Source of the DNA: Dyella nitratireducens
Lineage (GTDB): Bacteria > Pseudomonadota > Gammaproteobacteria > Xanthomonadales > Rhodanobacteraceae
Direction: 5' to 3'
NCBI RefSeq assembly: GCF_014642835.1
Contig: NZ_BMJA01000001.1
Span: 564,540-628,539, forward strand
Length of the DNA: 64,000 bases
Under the pieces are notes generated by a model. It had not been told where the DNA came from. It saw nothing but the letters and a program-made list of their open reading frames with translations, and searched no databases. This document shows positions 10,440 to 19,845 of this stretch, piece by piece. Each line of letters begins with the position of its first letter. The first letter of the stretch is position 1. The translations under genes and the position numbers were made by a program.

Positions 10440-12422
10440 GTGGGTGCGATTTCCATGCTGTTCGGCCAAGTCCGCCCTCTTTTCATAAGCCTTGGTCTGG
10501 CGACCTTGATAACCGTCTCCATCCCGCGCATGGCTACCGCACAGATCGGGTCGGGACCGATGGCCATGCCGCTACCTCCCGCCTTACCTGCTCCGCAAGA
10601 CAGACCTTTCAATGGAGCGATCAGATTGGCCGTCAATGCCGCGGACACCGACCATCAAATTTTTTCCGTTCGCGAGATGATCCCCGTTCAAGAACCCGGT
10701 GACACGGTATTGCTCTACCCGGAATGGGAAACAGCAAGTCATGCACCCACGGCGGGCGTGGCTGAGCTAGCCGGTTTGAGGGTACAAGTCGACAGCACGC
10801 GCTCGGAATGGGTGCGCGATCCGGTGGATATGCATGCCTTCCATATCGACGTGCCCAAAGGCGCTAAATGGATAACGCTGGATTTCCAGTTTCTTGCGCC
10901 AGCCAAGAGTCATTTGCTGCGACCCGATATGGTCGACGTACCTTGGCAACGTGTACTGCTCTACCCTGCCGGTTGGTATGTGCGGGATATTCCCATTGAC
11001 GCCCTGCTCATGCTCCCACACGGTCTTACAGCCTTCACTGCGCTAGCCTTCCAACATGACGGCACTGCACTGGCCTTCCAACATGACGGCGCTGACATGC
11101 TCCGTTTTCAGAGGGTAACGCTTGAGCAATTGGTCGATGCGCCTGTCTATGCCGGTAGATACACCCGCCAGATCGTGCTCAACCAACGTGATGCCAAGGC
11201 GGTGACATTGGATTTACTGGCCGATGCACCGGAAGATATCGCCGTCACTCATGACGACATCGAGCGCATGAAAACGCTGGTCACTCAAAGCCTGAAGACT
11301 TTCGGGGCAGCACCATACCGCCATTACGATGCGATAGTTACGTTGAGCGATGTGCTGTCGCCGGACGGTGGCGGCGGCGGCATCGAGCACTTGGAGGAAG
11401 GTGAAAACAACCTTCCTGCCGCCTACTTCAGCAACGCCACACAACAACTCAATAATCTCGATCTGATCGCGCACGAGTTTGTCCATGCCTGGAACGGACG
11501 ATGGCGCGAACCTGCTGATCTATGGTCGCCCACCTTCAATCAGCCGACCATGGGATCGCTGCTGTGGGTGTATGAGGGTCAAACCGAATTTTGGGGTCGT
11601 GTCCTGGCTGCCCGCGCAGGCCTGCGCGACCGTCAGCAGACCTTGGACAAGCTGGCATTGGACGCCGCCATCGTTGCCAACCGTGACGGTCGAAGCTGGA
11701 AAAATCTGCAGGACAGCACCAATGACGCGATCTATATGGCAGGACATCACGTGTCATGGCGCGATTGGCAGCGCCGAGAAGATTATTATCCGGAAGGGGT
11801 ATTGCTATGGCTGGATGTTGATGCGCGCTTGCGTGAGTTGAGCCATGGCAAGCGTGGTTTGGACGACTTCGCTCGAATCTTCTTCGATGCGCAACAAAAT
11901 CAATCCCGAACCTATACCTTCCAGGATGTCTGCGATGCACTGCACCAAGTCGCGCCAGATGATTGGGCCGCGTTCCTGGATCGCCATCTTCGCAGTCACA
12001 CGGCCGATGACGCGGTCGCTGGGCTGGCACGCGCCGGATGGAAGCTCAGCTATAGCGACGTACCTACCGAAACTTTCCGGCAAGACGAAAAGGAAGCTGG
12101 CGCTATCAACCTCGACTATTCGATCGGACTACAGATCGATACAGATGGCGGCGTTCAATCCGTTCGATGGAATGGCCCGGCATTCTGGGCTGGCTTGTCA
12201 CCCGGCTCACGGGTGATCGACGTGAATGGACAAGCCTTTTCGGATCGTGCGCTTATAGCCGCGGTTCAATCGTCCACATCAGAACCGCTGAATCTGCGCG
12301 TCGATATCAATGGCGACAAACGTGTCGTCAAGATCGACTACCACGGCGGATTGCGCTATCCACATCTTGAGCGTATCGCTGGCACGCCCGACAGGCTGTC
12401 CGCGCTGCTCAACGCGCGATGA
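10440..12422 (+). CDS. M61-family metallopeptidase with C-terminal PDZ domain, secreted
   Basis: A 660-residue protein. The GTG start is chosen because AGAGG lies nine bases upstream; the ATG at 10455 would be too far from it. An N-terminal hydrophobic segment ending in MATAQ looks like a signal peptide. The zinc site is HEFVHAW with His345, Glu346 and His349, and the third ligand is likely Glu379 in VYEGQTEFWG, as in glycyl aminopeptidases of family M61. A PDZ-like domain (IGLQIDTDGGVQSV, GPAFWAGLSPGSRVIDVNG) lies at about 565-635. It contains an in-frame 9-residue tandem duplication (TALAFQHDG twice, 11037-11090). It probably trims peptides in the periplasm. Confidence 0.87.
   Translation: MGAISMLFGQVRPLFISLGLATLITVSIPRMATAQIGSGPMAMPLPPALPAPQDRPFNGAIRLAVNAADTDHQIFSVREMIPVQEPGDTVLLYPEWETASHAPTAGVAELAGLRVQVDSTRSEWVRDPVDMHAFHIDVPKGAKWITLDFQFLAPAKSHLLRPDMVDVPWQRVLLYPAGWYVRDIPIDALLMLPHGLTAFTALAFQHDGTALAFQHDGADMLRFQRVTLEQLVDAPVYAGRYTRQIVLNQRDAKAVTLDLLADAPEDIAVTHDDIERMKTLVTQSLKTFGAAPYRHYDAIVTLSDVLSPDGGGGGIEHLEEGENNLPAAYFSNATQQLNNLDLIAHEFVHAWNGRWREPADLWSPTFNQPTMGSLLWVYEGQTEFWGRVLAARAGLRDRQQTLDKLALDAAIVANRDGRSWKNLQDSTNDAIYMAGHHVSWRDWQRREDYYPEGVLLWLDVDARLRELSHGKRGLDDFARIFFDAQQNQSRTYTFQDVCDALHQVAPDDWAAFLDRHLRSHTADDAVAGLARAGWKLSYSDVPTETFRQDEKEAGAINLDYSIGLQIDTDGGVQSVRWNGPAFWAGLSPGSRVIDVNGQAFSDRALIAAVQSSTSEPLNLRVDINGDKRVVKIDYHGGLRYPHLERIAGTPDRLSALLNAR
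11037..11090 (+). repeat. In-frame 27 bp tandem duplication inside the M61 peptidase gene
   Basis: Two 27 bp units (11037-11063 and 11064-11090) differ at two bases and both encode TALAFQHDG. The near identity suggests a recent replication-slippage duplication in the region between the N-terminal domain and the catalytic domain. Confidence 0.85.
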
Positions 12423-12482
12423 CACTGGCTCAGTCTTTACAAATAACGACTCGTACGCACCCAGTCGCGATGAAGAAGCTCT

Positions 12483-13295
12483 TCAACTTTTCACGGAACG
12501 CGCCTCATCCGCCACCGATTGACCAAAGTATCGCGCAGGCGTCGTTCCAAGCGCAGCGCGAAAGGCTGCAATAAATGCGCTAGGCGTGCTGTAACCGGCT
12601 TCAAGGGCAACGTGAGTCACCTTCGATCCTTCGCCGAGAAGACGCAAAGCGCGCAACAGTCGAAGCTGCTGCCTCCACTTACCAAACGTCATTCCCGTTT
12701 CGTCAAGAAAAAGCCGTTCGATCGTTCTTCGACTGGCACCGCATGCTTTAAAGATTTGCCGGAGCGATGGGTTGCAACCAGACTCAGCCTGCAATGTTTC
12801 GGCAACGCGGAGTGCCCGAGGATCGGTCAAATGGGGCAGTTGCAAAGGCACCATCTGTATGACCTGCAACTGGTCGATGATGATGTCGATAACGTGGCGC
12901 TGCGCGCGAACCTTCGTGTTCAATGACCCGAGTGTACAGGCATGAAAAATAAGCTGTTGCAGCAACGGCGATATGTTTATGACGCCACATTCGTGCGGCA
13001 ACGCCCTCGCACGCCTTGGCTTCAGATAAAGCGTGCGCATCGCCACGTTACCCGACATGGTTATCGCGTGCGGCATGCCCTTGGGGATCCAGACGCCTCG
13101 ATGAGTAGGCACCACCCATGTGCCCTTGTCGGCACGAACCGTCATCACACCACGGGATGCGTAAACCAGCTGGTGACAATCATGCAGATGCAGCGGAATG
13201 GTGTATCCGGCAACGTAATCGCGCGTAAGGGTAACTATCGCGTCCGCGCTGTGGGCGACGCGATCAACGATTACCACTTGTCGCATATTCGACAT
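12483..13295 (-). CDS. AraC-family transcriptional regulator with cupin sensor domain
   Basis: A 270-residue regulator. The N-terminal cupin domain (about 15-110) has HLHDCHQLVYASRG and GVWIPKGMPHAI, a fold that binds small ligands or metals. The C-terminal AraC-type double helix-turn-helix (about 165-260) has SLRQIFKACGASRRTIERLF and VTHVALEAGYSTPSAFIAAFRAALGTTPARYF. The combination resembles NimR-like regulators, which often control adjacent efflux genes; no such transporter is next to it here. It is divergent from the secreted protein at 13375, with 79 bp between them, so it may regulate that gene and itself. Confidence 0.9.
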   Translation of the reverse strand: MSNMRQVVIVDRVAHSADAIVTLTRDYVAGYTIPLHLHDCHQLVYASRGVMTVRADKGTWVVPTHRGVWIPKGMPHAITMSGNVAMRTLYLKPRRARALPHECGVINISPLLQQLIFHACTLGSLNTKVRAQRHVIDIIIDQLQVIQMVPLQLPHLTDPRALRVAETLQAESGCNPSLRQIFKACGASRRTIERLFLDETGMTFGKWRQQLRLLRALRLLGEGSKVTHVALEAGYSTPSAFIAAFRAALGTTPARYFGQSVADEARSVKS

Positions 13296-13374
13296 TTGTT
13301 GTCATTGTATCGATAGCCAACAACGGTCCACAATGGCCATGCTGCGTTACGGAAAACGATGGAGCATCGCGAAA

Positions 13375-13908
13375 ATGACGCAGCAGCTAAGGCAGCTTGT
13401 TCTGGTTTCCGCGGCAACCGTATGCATGGCGCTGACCCCACACGCCTTTGGCGCATCGGCGTCGTCGCCCTGTGCCAACAACACGGAAAGCCGTCAACTT
13501 GACTTTTGGATCGGCGACTGGGCTATTGGCGGGCAAGGTGCGGCGACCAGTGCATCCAGCCATGTTTCTTTGGCGCTGGACAAATGCGCGATCATCGAAC
13601 AATGGGATGGCGGCCGGGGGCATCGTGGCGAAAACATCTTTGCGTACAGCGCAGACGACAAAAACTGGCACGGCATGTTTGTCGATAACGAAGGACGCGT
13701 ACATATCTTTCTGGAAGGAAAAGCATCATCGGATGGCTTGACGTTTTTAGGCCCCGGCATCGGCGCGGATGGCGCTTCGGTGCTCAATCGCGTTCGCATC
13801 ATCCGGATCGGGCCAAACCGGGTGGATCAGCTGTGGGAGAAATCCGCCGATCACGGCAAAACCTGGTCCACGGCGTTTCATGGTGAATACTCGCGAAAGA
13901 ATTCCTGA
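13375..13908 (+). CDS. Secreted protein of the FWIGDW lipocalin-like type, unknown function
   Basis: A 177-residue protein starting MTQQLRQLVLVSAATVCMALTPHAFGAS, a clear signal peptide. The ATG at 13375 is chosen over an in-frame ATG at 13333 because GGAG lies ten bases before it and it starts directly at the signal peptide. The mature part opens with RQLDFWIGDWAIGG, a motif common in DUF1579-like and lipocalin-like proteins of unknown function, and has two cysteines that may form a disulfide. It is transcribed divergently from the AraC regulator. Confidence 0.7.
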   Translation: MTQQLRQLVLVSAATVCMALTPHAFGASASSPCANNTESRQLDFWIGDWAIGGQGAATSASSHVSLALDKCAIIEQWDGGRGHRGENIFAYSADDKNWHGMFVDNEGRVHIFLEGKASSDGLTFLGPGIGADGASVLNRVRIIRIGPNRVDQLWEKSADHGKTWSTAFHGEYSRKNS

Positions 13909-13955
13909 TTTCTCGATGGATTACGCGAGCGGAAGGATCGTTGCAGTTTCTCGGA

Positions 13956-14510
13956 TCACACCTGATACCGGTCGCTACGGAGCAAGCCATAGAGAACGGT
14001 ATCCAATGCCTCCCCACCAATCATCCACCGCTCGCGCAAATACCCTTCGCGCTTGAAGCCCAGACGCTCAAGCAATTGAATCGATGAAAGGTTACGTGGA
14101 TCAACGTCTGCCTCGATGCGGCGCAGGCCTGCATGGTTGAAACCATGCTCGATGAGCGCGTCCGCGGCTTCGGCCATGTATCCGTTTCCCCAGTACCGGC
14201 GCCTCAGGCAGAAACCGATCTCGGCGCGTTGGGAGTGCGCAACGCCACCGAATAACGTGCAGTCACCGAGCACTTCCTTGGTATCCAGCAATTCGATGAC
14301 GCAGATCATGCTGTTGCCATCGCCCAGCGACTGCAGCTTTTCCACGACGCGGGCGTGGGCCTGCTCCATGTTTTGCATCGGCAGAAACGAGAAATAACGC
14401 ATCGCTTCCGGGTCGGACCATACTTCAAAAAAGATGGACGCATCCTCTTGCTGGAGCGGACGAAGCCGAAGGCGCTTGGTGTCGATAGTTACGGGTTCAA
14501 ACATATCCAT
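13956..14510 (-). CDS. GNAT-family N-acetyltransferase (RimJ/RimL type)
   Basis: A 184-residue protein with TKRLRLRPLQQEDA at the start, the hallmark of RimJ/RimL-like acetyltransferases. The acetyl-CoA loop is RRRYWGNGYMAEA, followed by RIEADVDPRNLSSIQLLERLGFKREG. The start at 14510 is chosen because GATGAGG lies about nine bases upstream; an ATG at 14528 is too early for that ribosome site. It is convergent with the secreted protein at 13375. The acceptor (a ribosomal protein N-terminus or a small molecule) cannot be told. Confidence 0.88.
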   Translation of the reverse strand: MDMFEPVTIDTKRLRLRPLQQEDASIFFEVWSDPEAMRYFSFLPMQNMEQAHARVVEKLQSLGDGNSMICVIELLDTKEVLGDCTLFGGVAHSQRAEIGFCLRRRYWGNGYMAEAADALIEHGFNHAGLRRIEADVDPRNLSSIQLLERLGFKREGYLRERWMIGGEALDTVLYGLLRSDRYQV

Positions 14511-14549
14511 GACCACATACCTCATCATGATTCTGATTCAGAGCGAATC

Positions 14550-14666
14550 GTCATTCCGGCGAAAGCCGGAATCCAGTCAAGAATGACGTGCGCAGCACAC
14601 GATATAAAGATATTGTGTGCTGCGCACGATGTATTCCAACTGGATTCCGGCCTTCGCCGGAATGAC
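14550..14666. repeat. Family B palindromic repeat, long form
   Basis: Outer arms GTCATTCCGGCGAAAGCCGG and the complementary TCCGGCCTTCGCCGGAATGAC enclose a second inverted repeat (GTGCGCAGCACAC with GTGTGCTGCGCAC). The nested structure is about 117 bp and fills most of the space upstream of the GNAT gene. Confidence 0.9.
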
Positions 14667-14719
14667 GCGAGGCGGAAAAGCGCCTACGCTAAACCTCAAG
14701 CGTATTCGCCGAACTTTCT

Positions 14720-15910
14720 TTATGGAATTGCCTTAGTCTTGGCCTCATCCACAGGGAACAGCATGGCGCTAGCCGGTACAACACCTTTCGGCGCATGACT
14801 CAACGCCTGAATGATATCCGCTTCCCGCTGGCGATAAGGCGTGCCATCCGCATGCAGCAAATCGTGGAACCAGACCACGGGCGGCTGTTGGGTGTAAGGG
14901 TGCAGCCAGGAATCCCACGGGAAAATCGTTTGCGTTTTTCCTGATACGAAACCCCAGTTGATCATGCCAACGCCAAGTTTCTTGCCGAGCGGCAACACCG
15001 TATCGATCATCGAGCCTGCGCTTCGCGCCATGTATTCGGTGCAGATGACCGGGCGGCCATAAGTGCGCAGCTGCTTCACACGGCGGTAGAAGGATTCGGG
15101 GAAGTCGTAATTGTGAAAGGTAATGACATCGGATTGGGTGAGTTGCGTTTGCTGGATCTCACTCAGCGACTGAAGTTTTGACCAATCGCCCTCATTGGAA
15201 ATAGCACTGGTCAATGGTTGCTGCGGCGATTGGCTACGCGCCCACGCAAACACCTGCGGAAGCAATGGCGCCACACGCTGCATCTTGTCTTTCGGCTCCG
15301 TGGCGTAATTGCTGCTGGGGTCACCGTCGGGCTCGTTCCAGACATCCCACGCAAGAACACGGTCGTCGTGCGCAAAGCTGCCGACGATGTCTTTGACGTA
15401 GGCTTCAAGTTGCGGGTAGTGCGATGGATCGTCCAACACCTTGGCGCCCGGCGCTTGCACCCAGCCGGAGTTATGCACGCCGGGGATGGGCGGATGTTGC
15501 CGACCCAGCACAGGATCAGGATCCCAGCAGGAATCGAACAATACCAAGATGGGCTTGATGTGATGCCGAGCGGCGATCTTCAAAAACGTATCGATGCGCT
15601 GTTTGAAACCCTTAGGATCTTGCTCCCACAGAAGGTTGTGCAGGAATACACGCATGGTGTTCATGCCCAATCCCTGCGCCCATCCCAGTTCCTCATCGAT
15701 GCGCGAGGGATCGAAGCTGCTCGCCTGCCACATTTCCAATTCGTTGATGGCATCGGATGGGATGTAATTGCTTCCCACAAGCCAAGGTTGCCTGGCATAC
15801 CAGGCATTTGCTTTCGCGTCGCTCCATCGCTGCGCGTCGGCAGCATGCGCCATGGGGACAGCCATCACCACGGTAACGAACAACCACGTCATCCAGCCCT
15901 TGTGAATCAT
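14720..15910 (-). CDS. Secreted glycoside hydrolase, GH5-like (beta/alpha)8 barrel
   Basis: A 396-residue exported protein with a signal peptide (MAVPMAHAADA, cleavage near residue 23). The barrel enzyme has candidate acid/base Glu193 in WDVWNEPDG and candidate nucleophile Glu292 in VICTEYMARS, a clan GH-A arrangement. NTMRVFLHNLLWEQD and PILVLFDSCWDPDPV are other conserved barrel strands. It likely hydrolyses a plant or fungal beta-glycan or xylan-type chain in the periplasm. It lies 140 bp downstream of the GH127 gene on the same strand, so both may be read together, although a hairpin lies between them. Confidence 0.85.
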   Translation of the reverse strand: MIHKGWMTWLFVTVVMAVPMAHAADAQRWSDAKANAWYARQPWLVGSNYIPSDAINELEMWQASSFDPSRIDEELGWAQGLGMNTMRVFLHNLLWEQDPKGFKQRIDTFLKIAARHHIKPILVLFDSCWDPDPVLGRQHPPIPGVHNSGWVQAPGAKVLDDPSHYPQLEAYVKDIVGSFAHDDRVLAWDVWNEPDGDPSSNYATEPKDKMQRVAPLLPQVFAWARSQSPQQPLTSAISNEGDWSKLQSLSEIQQTQLTQSDVITFHNYDFPESFYRRVKQLRTYGRPVICTEYMARSAGSMIDTVLPLGKKLGVGMINWGFVSGKTQTIFPWDSWLHPYTQQPPVVWFHDLLHADGTPYRQREADIIQALSHAPKGVVPASAMLFPVDEAKTKAIP

Positions 15911-15999
15911 TGTTGTTCTCGCTCTTTGTTTAAGCGTTGATCATGAAGAATAGTCCGGCATGGCCGGATGCGAGCTTCGCTCGCCTCACCCCACCCCAA

Positions 16000-16023
16000 C
16001 CCTCCCCTGCGCACAGGGGAGGG
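16000..16023. terminator. Hairpin between the two glycoside hydrolase genes
   Basis: CCCTCCCCTG, a 4-base loop, then CAGGGGAGGG form a perfect 10 bp stem 28 bp after the GH127 stop on the minus strand. There is no T-run after it, so termination may be partial or the hairpin may stabilise the upstream message. Confidence 0.5.
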
Positions 16024-16050
16024 AGCACATCGTTGCAAGTGTCATTCATC

Positions 16051-18081
16051 TCAACTAAGCGACGGAAATGCGGTGATGCGCAATTTGGCTCCGGCATAAG
16101 GCACCAGCGTGATCGCTTGTACGGGCTCATCGTTGGATGGTTCCACTTTGGCCGGTACGGGCTCTGCGTTACCCTCCTCGGCCTTCCATGCAGGGACGTA
16201 ACGCCCTTGCAGCGCCAATTGCACCGCAGGCGTGACGCCTGCAAAAGGCTTCTCGCCGATGGGATGTTCGCTCACGACGACAGGCACATCGGGCTCGATG
16301 CCCAGATTCCAGCGCGAACCGGGATAGACCTGCCAATCGTTGGTCGGGCCGCGCTTGCGCCAGATAACCCAGTTTTCCTTGATCGGCAGCACATAGACCA
16401 GAGCTCCTCGGCTGAAACTGAGAGCACCGCTGTAGCCTTGTTCGATTTTTACTCCCGCGTTGAAGCGCACTTCAACGACATCGCCTGGCGCCCAGGTGCG
16501 TTCGATCGTTGTAAAGCCATCTGCAGCCTTGATCGATTTTCCATTGACCGTGATGTGCGTGTCTTGCGACCACGCCGGCATGCGCAGACGCAATGGAAAT
16601 GCCAAGGCACGCTGCGGCTTGATGGTGATAGTGACGGTTTGCCGGAAGGGGTAATCACTCACCTGCTCAACCACCACGGGTACGTCTCGCACCACTGTCT
16701 TGACCATACAAGGTGCATAGCTCATCGCGGCCAAACCCTGATCGGCCGTCGCCATCCACAAGCTGTTGGCGAACTTGGGCCAACCTTGATGGAAATTCGC
16801 CGTACAGCAGCGGAAATTGGGCTCCAGTCCAAACAGGTTCGACTCCGGGCCATCCGTGGTCCACGGTTGGCGATGCAAGCTGCACTCCACCTGGTTGGGT
16901 TGCTGGTTGTACTGATGCGTCCACATGTCGTCGGTCAACGCAGCAGGCAGCGCATTGAACGCGATACGTTCCAGGCGGTCGCCCAGCGCGGCATCGCCGG
17001 TAATCGCCAGTGCCAGCTCCAGCGAAAACATGGTCTCCACGACGGTGCAGAGCTCGGTGCCTTGCGAAGGACTGCGGCCAGCCAGGTGTTCATCGGCGGA
17101 AAACATGCCGTTGGGCAAGCCGTGATAAGTATCGAGCATCAACAATTGATGATGGATCGCATCGCGATCGGTGGCATTGCCGGACACAACCGACCATACG
17201 GGCGATGCTTTCAGCGCCTGCGCATTGTTGACGCCGTGCACTTGCAGGCCGATATCTTCCATGAATGCATCGGTGCCGCCGGCCTGCTTGCGTAGTGCAT
17301 CCGCATCGACCTTTTGCGTGAACCGAAAGCGGGCAAAGTCGCCCTGCCAGTCATAGCCCTGCTGCTTGAGCAACTGCGCCAGCTCAAGCAGCTTGGGATC
17401 GTGCGTGTGCTGATAGAGCCATAGCACCGAGACCAGTTCGTCCTGCCAACGCATGCGGCCCCAGTCGCGCAAGGGGCGCGCCGGCATGGCTTGCAACTGA
17501 TAATGAAAATAGCGCGTCATCAAGGGCATCACGCGCGGATCGACGGTGAGCTCGTGATACTGGGTCAGCACCTTGAGCATGACCATGCGCGGCCACCAAT
17601 CGTCGTTGCTGCGGGGACCGAACATCCCGTTCTCCCACGGATGGTCCAGCGTCCAGTTGATAAAGCGCATTGCCTTGGCTTTGAGCTGAGGCGAATCCAA
17701 CTGCCAAGCCAGCGGCACCAGGCCATCGAGGAAATAAGGACCGTCTTCCCACGACTCGCCTTTGCCGCCTGACCAACCGCTATCCGGCCCCACGATCGGC
17801 CAGAACTCGTCCAAATGGCCGCCCAAACCACTCGCCTGGATTTGCAATTGCCGCAACAACCAGCCACTGGCCTTGATCGAGCCGGTAGGCAGCAGTGCAA
17901 AGAGTTGTGGTGTCAAAGGCGCCTGAGGAAACAACGGTGCTTGCTCCGCGCTACCCGCTAGCGCACCGACCGTCGAACTCTTGGCGGCGTCGAGCGGGCG
18001 GAACGACATCGCACTCATGGCGCCCGCCAAGGCCATGCCTTGCAAAAAGGACCGGCGACTCATCGGGGAAAGCTGGGACAT
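16051..18081 (-). CDS. GH127 beta-L-arabinofuranosidase-like enzyme, Tat-exported
   Basis: A 676-residue protein. The start at 18081 is chosen because AAGGG lies seven bases upstream and it opens on a twin-arginine signal (MSRRSFLQGMALAGAM), implying export of a folded, metal-bound enzyme. The long (alpha/alpha)6 barrel has the GH127 (DUF1680) signature: Glu in SQGTELCTVVETMFS and the paired cysteines RCCTANFHQGWPK (Cys425-Cys426). In characterised members the second-strand glutamate and these cysteines bind zinc, and one Cys is the catalytic nucleophile that removes terminal beta-L-arabinofuranose. The downstream GH5-like gene suggests joint breakdown of a plant-type glycan. The exact sugar is inferred. 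Confidence 0.88.
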   Translation of the reverse strand: MSQLSPMSRRSFLQGMALAGAMSAMSFRPLDAAKSSTVGALAGSAEQAPLFPQAPLTPQLFALLPTGSIKASGWLLRQLQIQASGLGGHLDEFWPIVGPDSGWSGGKGESWEDGPYFLDGLVPLAWQLDSPQLKAKAMRFINWTLDHPWENGMFGPRSNDDWWPRMVMLKVLTQYHELTVDPRVMPLMTRYFHYQLQAMPARPLRDWGRMRWQDELVSVLWLYQHTHDPKLLELAQLLKQQGYDWQGDFARFRFTQKVDADALRKQAGGTDAFMEDIGLQVHGVNNAQALKASPVWSVVSGNATDRDAIHHQLLMLDTYHGLPNGMFSADEHLAGRSPSQGTELCTVVETMFSLELALAITGDAALGDRLERIAFNALPAALTDDMWTHQYNQQPNQVECSLHRQPWTTDGPESNLFGLEPNFRCCTANFHQGWPKFANSLWMATADQGLAAMSYAPCMVKTVVRDVPVVVEQVSDYPFRQTVTITIKPQRALAFPLRLRMPAWSQDTHITVNGKSIKAADGFTTIERTWAPGDVVEVRFNAGVKIEQGYSGALSFSRGALVYVLPIKENWVIWRKRGPTNDWQVYPGSRWNLGIEPDVPVVVSEHPIGEKPFAGVTPAVQLALQGRYVPAWKAEEGNAEPVPAKVEPSNDEPVQAITLVPYAGAKLRITAFPSLS

Positions 18082-18204
18082 GCTCAGGCCCTTGGCTCGT
18101 GAGGGGCCTGAGTGTTGTCCAATCATCCGACAAATTCAAATGCCAAGGGGGAAATTGACGAAAGAGAAGTCGTTGGTAACCAGCAAAGGCTCATGCTGAG
18201 TCGA

Positions 18205-18951
18205 TTACACCTTGGAGCCGCCATCCACACGCAACGTGTCGCCGGTGATCCAGCGGGCATCATCGGAAGCCAGGAAGGTAATGGCACCCGCAATGTCATC
18301 AGGCTGGGCGATGCGCTTGATCGATTGCATCGCCAAGGTGGCGTTTCGGCCTTCATCCGTCTTGGTGAAGTTGGACATGTCGGTTTCCACAACGCCGGGC
18401 GCTACGGCGTTGACGCGGATACCGCGCGAACCCAGCGCCGCGGCAAAGTGTTTGACCATCGTATCGATGGCACCCTTGGTTGCGGCGTAGGCTGAAAGAT
18501 TGCCCACCGCCGCACGCGCCGCCAAAGAGGACGTGAAGATGACGCTGCTGCCCTCGCGCAGCACGCCAAGCAACTGCTGCACCAGGAAGAACGGCGCGCG
18601 CACATTCACCGCAAACAGCTGATCGAAGTCGGCGACCGTCGTGTCTTCGATCGTAGCGGCCCTGAATACGCCAGCGTTGGCAACCAGGATGTCCAATCGG
18701 TCACCGACGATGGCGTGAACTTGCCGGGCCAGTTCATGCGGACCATTCGGCGTGCCCAGATCCGCTCCTACTTTTTCCGCACGGCCACCTGCCTTGCGGA
18801 TTTCTTCCACCACAGCCTCGGCTTCTTTTTGCGCGCTGCCGTAATGGACCAGCACCTGGGCACCGGCTTTGGCAAGCGCCAGCGCGGCGGCACGGCCGAT
18901 GCCGCGGGATGCGCCGGTAACCAGCGCGGTTTTACCCGTGAGATTGCTCAT
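18205..18951 (-). CDS. SDR-family NAD(P)-dependent oxidoreductase
   Basis: A 248-residue classical short-chain dehydrogenase. It has the cofactor motif TGASRGIG, NAGV, catalytic Ser in IFTSSLAA, and Tyr and Lys in YAATKGA, and it ends with the common DGG segment. The ATG at 18951 is chosen because GGAG sits eight bases upstream; the ATG at 18957 would be too close to it. It follows the alpha/beta hydrolase by 45 bp on the same strand, so the two form an operon, divergent from the LysR gene at 20025. The substrate is unknown. Confidence 0.92.
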   Translation of the reverse strand: MSNLTGKTALVTGASRGIGRAAALALAKAGAQVLVHYGSAQKEAEAVVEEIRKAGGRAEKVGADLGTPNGPHELARQVHAIVGDRLDILVANAGVFRAATIEDTTVADFDQLFAVNVRAPFFLVQQLLGVLREGSSVIFTSSLAARAAVGNLSAYAATKGAIDTMVKHFAAALGSRGIRVNAVAPGVVETDMSNFTKTDEGRNATLAMQSIKRIAQPDDIAGAITFLASDDARWITGDTLRVDGGSKV

Positions 18952-18996
18952 GATCATGCTCCAGAAGAAAAGACGGAAGGGTTGAATGCGTGCGCA

Positions 18997-19845
18997 TTAC
19001 TGCGCAAGGAAAGTACTCACGTGTTGCACGAACTGTTCCGGATACTGGTATTGCGAACCGTGGTTGGCATCCGGATATAGAATCAGCTGCGCGTTCGGAA
19101 TGTGCTGCTGCAGGATGTAAGAGTTGACGGTGTAGATGATCACGTCCGTGCCGCCATTCATCACCAGCGTGGGTTGATGAAGATGCTGCAGGTAGTCATA
19201 GGGGTTTTCGCGCGGCGCGCCCCACTTGCCTAGTGCTTCGATCTGCGCTGGGGCGACTTTCTCGCTTACCTCCGGATCGCGCTCCTGCGTACGCAGACGA
19301 AACCGCTTGAGGAAAGCGCGGCCGGCTGCCTGACTGGCTTGCGAATCGGTGAAGAACACTTTCAACCACAGGTGATCGGGTTCGTCGTAGGAGGCGCCGA
19401 AGATGTGCTGCGCTTCGGGTGTGAGCGAGGCCATGCCCTCACCGCTGCGTGGCCCCGTACCGACCAGAATGAGCTTGCGCACCAGCGGTGGCTCATCGAT
19501 TGCCAGCGTTTGCGCCACCAAACCACCGAGCGAAAAACCCAATACGTCGACCTGGGTAAGCCCCAGTGCCTTGATAAAGGTTGCGGCATTGGCAGCCATG
19601 CCTTCGATGGTGGTCGGAACCTCACCGGAGGTACTTGAAATGCCGGCGTTATTGAACAGGATGACTTCGCGATCTTTGGCAAAGCCGTCGGTAATGGCCG
19701 GATCCCAGTGGTCCATGGTGCCGGTGAAATGCATGTTGAGCACCAAGGGCACGCCGCCGGTCTTGCCGAACCGACGATAGGCAAAGCGGATGCCGTTGGC
19801 TGCTACGTATTGGGTGGGTGCAGTCTGGTGAGTATGGGTGGTCAT
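18997..19845 (-). CDS. Alpha/beta hydrolase
   Basis: A 282-residue alpha/beta-fold hydrolase. The start at 19845 is chosen because CGGAG lies eight bases upstream; the open frame further upstream has no ribosome site and overlaps the LysR promoter region. The nucleophile elbow is VLGFSLGGLVAQ, the oxyanion region LNMHFTGTMDHWDP, and the catalytic His is in LYPDANHGSQYQYPE. It resembles chloroperoxidase-like and ester-cleaving members. It is the first gene of a hydrolase-SDR operon divergent from a LysR regulator. Confidence 0.9.
   Translation of the reverse strand: MTTHTHQTAPTQYVAANGIRFAYRRFGKTGGVPLVLNMHFTGTMDHWDPAITDGFAKDREVILFNNAGISSTSGEVPTTIEGMAANAATFIKALGLTQVDVLGFSLGGLVAQTLAIDEPPLVRKLILVGTGPRSGEGMASLTPEAQHIFGASYDEPDHLWLKVFFTDSQASQAAGRAFLKRFRLRTQERDPEVSEKVAPAQIEALGKWGAPRENPYDYLQHLHQPTLVMNGGTDVIIYTVNSYILQQHIPNAQLILYPDANHGSQYQYPEQFVQHVSTFLAQ

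Noticed and set aside
15937-17295. A 452-residue plus-strand open frame opposite the GH127 gene
   Set aside because: The GH127 frame is supported by Tat signal and catalytic motifs; the opposite frame is a GC-driven shadow.
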